Source: Streptomyces aurantiacus
Lineage (GTDB): Bacteria; Actinomycetota; Actinomycetes; Streptomycetales; Streptomycetaceae
Assembly: GCF_027107535.1 (NCBI RefSeq)
Contig: NZ_CP114283.1
Span: 5,828,001 to 5,892,000, forward strand
Reading direction: 5' to 3'
DNA: 64,000 bases
Notes under the pieces: generated by a model
The model's input: the letters and a program-made list of their open reading frames with translations, nothing else
Told to the model about the DNA's origin: nothing
The model's database searches: none
Position numbers and translations under genes: made by a program
In this document: piece by piece, positions 60,410 through 64,000 of the stretch
Numbering within the stretch: position 1 is the first letter of the stretch
Layout: every line of letters starts with the position of its first letter

Positions 60410-62203
60410 TCAGGTCCCGGTCGCCCGGGCGGCCGCGCGGCCCGCCACGCGGCCCGAGAAGAGGCAGCCCCCGAGGAAGGTGCCCTCCAGGGAGCGGTAT
60501 CCGTGTACGCCGCCGCCGCCGAAGCCCGAGACCTCTCCGGCCGCGTACAGTCCCGCGACCGGGGTGCCGGTCGCGTCGAGGACGCGGCCGGACAGGTCGG
60601 TCTGGAGGCCTCCGAGGGTCTTGCGGGTGAGGATGTTGAGGCGAACGGCGATGAGCGGCCCGGCACTCGGGTCCATGATCTTGTGGGCGGCGGCCGTGCG
60701 GCTGATGGTGTCCCCGGGATAGGCGAGGGCGTTACGGATGCCCATGACCTGGAGGTCCTTGCTGTAGGGGTTGTCCATCTCCCGGTCGCGCGCGTCGATC
60801 TGCCGCTTGAGGTCGGCCTGGTCGATCAGGCCGTCCCCGGTCAGCTTGTTCATGCCGCGGACGAGTTCGGACAGTGTCGTGGCGACGACGAAGTCCACAC
60901 CGTTCTTCTTGAACTTCTCGATCGGCTCCGGGGTCTGCCAGACGCGGGAGAGCAGCATCCAGATGTTCTTCTCGGTGAGGTCCGGGTTCTGCTCGGAGCC
61001 GGAGAGCGCGAACTCCTTGGCGATGATCTTCTGGGTGGTGACGAACCAGGAGTAGTCGTACCCGGTGTCGGTGATCGACTTGAGCGTGTGCAGGGTGTCG
61101 TAACCGGGCATGTCGGGCGCGCTGAACCGCTTGCCGGTCGCGTCGAACCACATGGACGACGGGCCCGGCAGGATGCGGATGCCGTGGTCGGGCCAGATCG
61201 GGTCGTAGTTCCTGAGGCCCTCGGTGTAGTGCCACATGCGGTCGGGGTTGACGATCCGGCCGCCCGCCTTCTCGGTGATCGCGAGCATGCGGCCGTCGAC
61301 GTGTGCCGGCACGCCGGTGATCATCGACTTGGGCGCGGTGCCGAGACGGGCCGGCCAGTTCTGCCGTACGAGATCGTGGTTGGCGCCGATGCCGCCGGAG
61401 GTGACGATCACGACCGGGGCACGCAGTTCGAACTCGCCGACGACGGTACGGGAACTGCGCTTGCCGCGGGTGACGGAGCTTGGCTCCAGGACCGCGCCGC
61501 GTACGCCGGTGACGGTGCCGCCCGACGTCACGATCCCGTCGACGCGGTGCCGGAACCTGAAGGTCACCCTGCCGTCCTCGACGGCGGCCCGGACCTTCTT
61601 CTCGAACGGCTCGACGACCGCGGGTCCCGTGCCCCAGGTGACGTGGAAGCGGGGCACCGAGTTGCCGGGTCCGTCCGCGAGGCCGCCGCCGCGCTCGGCC
61701 CAGCCGACGATGGGGAACCACTGCATCCCGAGGCCCGCGAGCCAGTCGTGCTTCTCCCCGGAGGCGAAGTCGACGTACGCCTCGGCCCACTTGTGGGCCC
61801 AGTGGTCCTGACCGGACTTCTCGTCGATGCCACGGTCGAAGCCGGCCGTGCCCAGCCAGTCCTGCCAGGCCAGTTCCCTGGAGTCCTTGACGCCCATCAG
61901 CCGTTGTTCGGGGGAATTGACGAAGAACAGGCCGCCGAAGGACCAGAACGCCTGCCCGCCCAGGTTCGACTCCGGTTCCTGGTCGAGGAGCAGCACCTTC
62001 CGTCCCGCCGCGGCCAGTTCCGCCGTCGCGACCAGTCCGGCGAGTCCGCCGCCGACGACGATCGCGTCCGCGTCAGCCGACGCGGCCGAGGCGGCGAAGG
62101 CCGGGGCCGTCGCCTGCCCGAGGGCTGCACCGGCGACCGCGCCGCCCGTCGCCGTCAGGGCGCGACGCCGCGTGATCTCGGCCGAGGCCGCGGAGTTCTC
62201 CAT
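60410..62203 (-). CDS. Tat-exported FAD-binding dehydrogenase (KstD/fumarate-reductase type)
   Basis: 597 residues. Tat signal with TRRRALTATGGAVAGAALG and cleavage near AFAAS. FAD dinucleotide motif VVGGGLAGLVATAELAAAG at about residues 47-65, then ALAYPGDTI and the C-terminal FAD motif GLYAAGEVSGFGGGGVHGYR. The group includes 3-ketosteroid 1-dehydrogenases and flavocytochrome-c-type reductases; export makes a steroid dehydrogenase less certain. Divergent PucR regulator 182 bases away likely controls it. Confidence 0.88.
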   Translation of the reverse strand: MENSAASAEITRRRALTATGGAVAGAALGQATAPAFAASAASADADAIVVGGGLAGLVATAELAAAGRKVLLLDQEPESNLGGQAFWSFGGLFFVNSPEQRLMGVKDSRELAWQDWLGTAGFDRGIDEKSGQDHWAHKWAEAYVDFASGEKHDWLAGLGMQWFPIVGWAERGGGLADGPGNSVPRFHVTWGTGPAVVEPFEKKVRAAVEDGRVTFRFRHRVDGIVTSGGTVTGVRGAVLEPSSVTRGKRSSRTVVGEFELRAPVVIVTSGGIGANHDLVRQNWPARLGTAPKSMITGVPAHVDGRMLAITEKAGGRIVNPDRMWHYTEGLRNYDPIWPDHGIRILPGPSSMWFDATGKRFSAPDMPGYDTLHTLKSITDTGYDYSWFVTTQKIIAKEFALSGSEQNPDLTEKNIWMLLSRVWQTPEPIEKFKKNGVDFVVATTLSELVRGMNKLTGDGLIDQADLKRQIDARDREMDNPYSKDLQVMGIRNALAYPGDTISRTAAAHKIMDPSAGPLIAVRLNILTRKTLGGLQTDLSGRVLDATGTPVAGLYAAGEVSGFGGGGVHGYRSLEGTFLGGCLFSGRVAGRAAARATGT

Positions 62204-62385
62204 GGGGTGCCTTCCGGACAGGTGCGAGGGGTGCGGGAGACACCGGGGATGTTCCTGCGACGACCGTGCTGTTACCGTCGGTAGCCCACAGGGAATCAGG
62301 TCGTCACGGCAATGTGGTAGTGGCCGGAGACCAACGTGACGCCGGTTTCGTTGTGGCCCGGCAACAGCGCGGACGGAGAAGGACC

Positions 62386-63567
62386 ATGACTGTCGTCCAC
62401 GAACGCGAGCCGGTCACGGAGATCCTGCGAACGATGGCCGTCGACGGCGGCGTGTGCGGTGAACTCGTCCGCGCGGCCCGGACCCACTCCCCCGAAGTCG
62501 CCCGGCTCACCGAAGCGGAGAGCCTCTCCCACGTCACCGCGCTGATCCGAGCCGCCGGCGAGTGGTTCGCCACCTTCGACGGGATCGAGCAACAGGACTT
62601 CACAGCCGCCCTGTTACTGGGAGCCGACCGGGCGGGCCAGGGCGTCGCGATGACCGCGGTCCTGCGGGGCGTCCAGGCCGCCCTCAACCGCGCCGTGGAG
62701 ATCACCGTCGGCCGCTGCCGAGCGGCGGGAGTGGCGGACGGCACCGTTCTCGACGTCGTGCTGCGCCTGAACGAGTACGGCGACGCGATCGAGCGCCATG
62801 TGATCAACGGATACCGTGCCGCCGAGCGGGCCACACCGCACGAGACGGCCGAGGTCCGCACGCACGTGCTCCGGAGGCTGCTGGTCGGCGGCGTCGTGCC
62901 GTCCCCCCTGGAGATGGCCGGAGCCGGGATGCGGCCCGGCCGCGGGCCGTTCCACTGCCTTGTCACGGGCGCCGACGATCCCGCGTCCGTGCGCATTCTC
63001 ACGGACCGTCTGTCCGGCCCCGGCACGGTCCTCGGCCTCGTCGAGGGACGACTGGCCGGCCTGTGCCACCGGATGCCCGAAGGCCCGGAAGCAGAGATGC
63101 CGGCTCTGGTCGTGGTCTCACCGGCCGCTCCGCTGGAGGAGATCCGGCCGCTGTACCGCCTGTGCGTCCGCGCCGTGGAGATCGGTGTGCGGCGAGGACG
63201 TCACGGCCTGTACGAACTGACCGACCTCGCCGCCGAGATCGCCCTCGCCGACCAGCCGCTCATGGGCGCGCATCTGAGTACCCGGCTCCTGGGAGCCCTC
63301 GACCGGGCGGACGGCTTCCACCACCAACTGGCGCTCACCGCCCTGACGTTCCTGGACAACGGAAGACGCCTGGACCAGACCGCGACAGCCCTGTTCACCC
63401 ACCCCAACACCGTCCGGTACCGGCTCGGCCGCCTGCAGCAGATCACCGGGCACACACCGACCGACCTCACGTCCGGGCCTCTCTCCGAACCCCTGAGCAC
63501 CCTGAACTGGTGGTGGGCCCTGACCACCTGGCTCGGCGAGGACCGGGATCCCCCCTCCCCGTCGTGA
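62386..63567 (+). CDS. PucR-family transcriptional regulator
   Basis: 393 residues from the ATG at 62386 with GGAGAAGGA upstream. RsbRD/GAF-like N-terminus (AAGEWFATFDGIEQQDFTAA), central CdaR-like domain, and a C-terminal PucR helix-turn-helix (LTFLDNGRRLDQTATALFTH, TVRYRLGRLQQITGH). It ends with a Trp-rich tail (LNWWWALTTWLG). Divergent from the Tat flavoprotein, its probable target. Confidence 0.9.
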   Translation: MTVVHEREPVTEILRTMAVDGGVCGELVRAARTHSPEVARLTEAESLSHVTALIRAAGEWFATFDGIEQQDFTAALLLGADRAGQGVAMTAVLRGVQAALNRAVEITVGRCRAAGVADGTVLDVVLRLNEYGDAIERHVINGYRAAERATPHETAEVRTHVLRRLLVGGVVPSPLEMAGAGMRPGRGPFHCLVTGADDPASVRILTDRLSGPGTVLGLVEGRLAGLCHRMPEGPEAEMPALVVVSPAAPLEEIRPLYRLCVRAVEIGVRRGRHGLYELTDLAAEIALADQPLMGAHLSTRLLGALDRADGFHHQLALTALTFLDNGRRLDQTATALFTHPNTVRYRLGRLQQITGHTPTDLTSGPLSEPLSTLNWWWALTTWLGEDRDPPSPS

Positions 63568-63597
63568 TGGCCGACAGGGAGGGGGAAGCCGGTTCGT

Positions 63598-64000
63598 TCA
63601 GGTGCCAGGACCCGGGTTGAGCTCTCCCTTCCGGTTACGGCGGGCCAGCAGGCCCTGGGCGCGGCTCAGACCGGTGGGAAGGTTCTTGCGCAGGGCGGCC
63701 CGGGCGGCGTTGGAACCAGGGGCCCCGTGCACACCGCCTCCCGGATGCGCCGAGGCGGATGCCAGGTAGAGGTTCTTGACCGGGGTCTCCGGGCGCCCCG
63801 TCCCCGGTACGGGCCGGAAGACGAGCTGCTGGTGCAGGGCCGTGGTGCCGCCGTTGATGGCACCCCCGTACAGATTGGCGTCCATGGCCTGCAGCGTGGG
63901 CGGGGCCAGGATCCGGCGGGCCCGGATCAGAGAACGGAACCCGGGCGCGAAACGCTCGACCTGCCGCTCGACCCGGTCGGCCATGAGCTCCTGTTCCTTC
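63598..64000 (-). CDS. Phytoene-desaturase-like FAD oxidoreductase, C-terminal part (cut by window edge)
   Basis: About 134 residues visible, with the frame open to the window edge. The pattern QVERFAPGFRSLIRARRILA, GGAINGGTTALHQQLVFRPV, NLYLASASAHPGGGVHGAPG is the C-terminal FAD-site signature of CrtI-like NAD(P)/FAD oxidoreductases. The tail is Arg-rich. Carotenoid genes are not visible here, and most such Streptomyces proteins are uncharacterised. Confidence 0.85.
   Translation of the reverse strand, partial: KEQELMADRVERQVERFAPGFRSLIRARRILAPPTLQAMDANLYGGAINGGTTALHQQLVFRPVPGTGRPETPVKNLYLASASAHPGGGVHGAPGSNAARAALRKNLPTGLSRAQGLLARRNRKGELNPGPGT

Noticed and set aside
62345..62351. GTTTCGT before the second PucR gene, like the shared 23-32 kb element
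   Set aside because: The GACGTC block is not present at the required spacing, so it is counted as chance.
1..64000. CRISPR arrays, tRNA/rRNA genes, insertion sequences and prophage genes
   Set aside because: No direct-repeat/spacer series, no tRNA-like cloverleaf and no transposase or integrase motifs were noticed; a tRNAscan or IS search would be decisive.

Overview
The window is high-GC actinobacterial chromosome and very probably Streptomyces. It has strong third-position GC bias, many GTG starts and AGGAG-type ribosome sites. It also carries paired ANTAR regulators, DUF1996, DUF4383 and DUF6069 proteins, a HelR-type helicase under a rifamycin-associated element, and sugar ABC importers that lack their own ATPase. 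No rRNA, tRNA, CRISPR array, transposase or prophage was seen. The mix of catabolic, regulatory and decayed genes looks like a chromosome arm or its border rather than the core.

Layout. 1-6.1 kb: a sugar importer (permease cut by the window edge, lipoprotein binding protein), a LacI regulator and a divergent secreted clan GH-A glycosidase. Four copies of one palindrome, CGAACCGGTTCG, lie between the regulator and the glycosidase. 6.2-10.9 kb: single housekeeping-type enzymes (Nudix, isochorismatase with a GlxA-type regulator, methyltransferase, DinB, LysE exporter). 11.0-12.4 kb: a decayed copper locus. 12.7-17.7 kb: the methylmalonyl-CoA mutase operon mutA-mutB-meaB. 17.8-22.6 kb: a small acidic protein, a PucR regulator, a cutinase and a DUF1996 protein, ending at a 27-bp terminator stem.

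23.2-32.2 kb: the most interesting block. A two-component system, a polytopic GT-C-like membrane protein, a membrane-anchored molybdopterin oxidoreductase, a GT2-DUF2064-methyltransferase operon and a nucleotide-sugar-type SDR share a promoter-proximal element, GACGTC-N3-GTTTCGT. It appears in three strong copies and one weak copy, at nearly constant distance from the start codons. I read this as one regulon for building or modifying an envelope glycoconjugate.

32.3-40.7 kb: flavodoxin-like and methyltransferase genes, a secreted PL9 pectate lyase under a LacI-type operator with no local regulator, GNAT, a TetR/half-MFS operon, a lipoprotein, and an SMP-30 lactonase divergent from an Lrp/AsnC regulator. 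40.8-43.1 kb: helR with a perfect rifamycin-associated element. 43.2-51.6 kb: VOC and SDR proteins, TetR and WYL regulators, an epoxide hydrolase, and two GAF/ANTAR proteins with opposite domain order. 51.6-53.5 kb: a MerR regulator and SulP transporter separated by a perfect 24-bp palindrome and a short Cys-containing leader ORF. 53.5-58.9 kb: a sugar ABC importer and class-V aminotransferase controlled by a divergent GntR regulator. 59-64 kb: methyltransferase, DUF6069, a Tat-exported flavoprotein with a divergent PucR regulator, and the end of a phytoene-desaturase-like oxidoreductase.

Five gene remnants (Cu-ATPase/PCuAC chimera, DUF899, half MFS, TIM-barrel tail, CtaG-like tail) show ongoing gene loss. 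Three of them are copper or oxidase related. All functions are inferred from sequence patterns; no database search was run.
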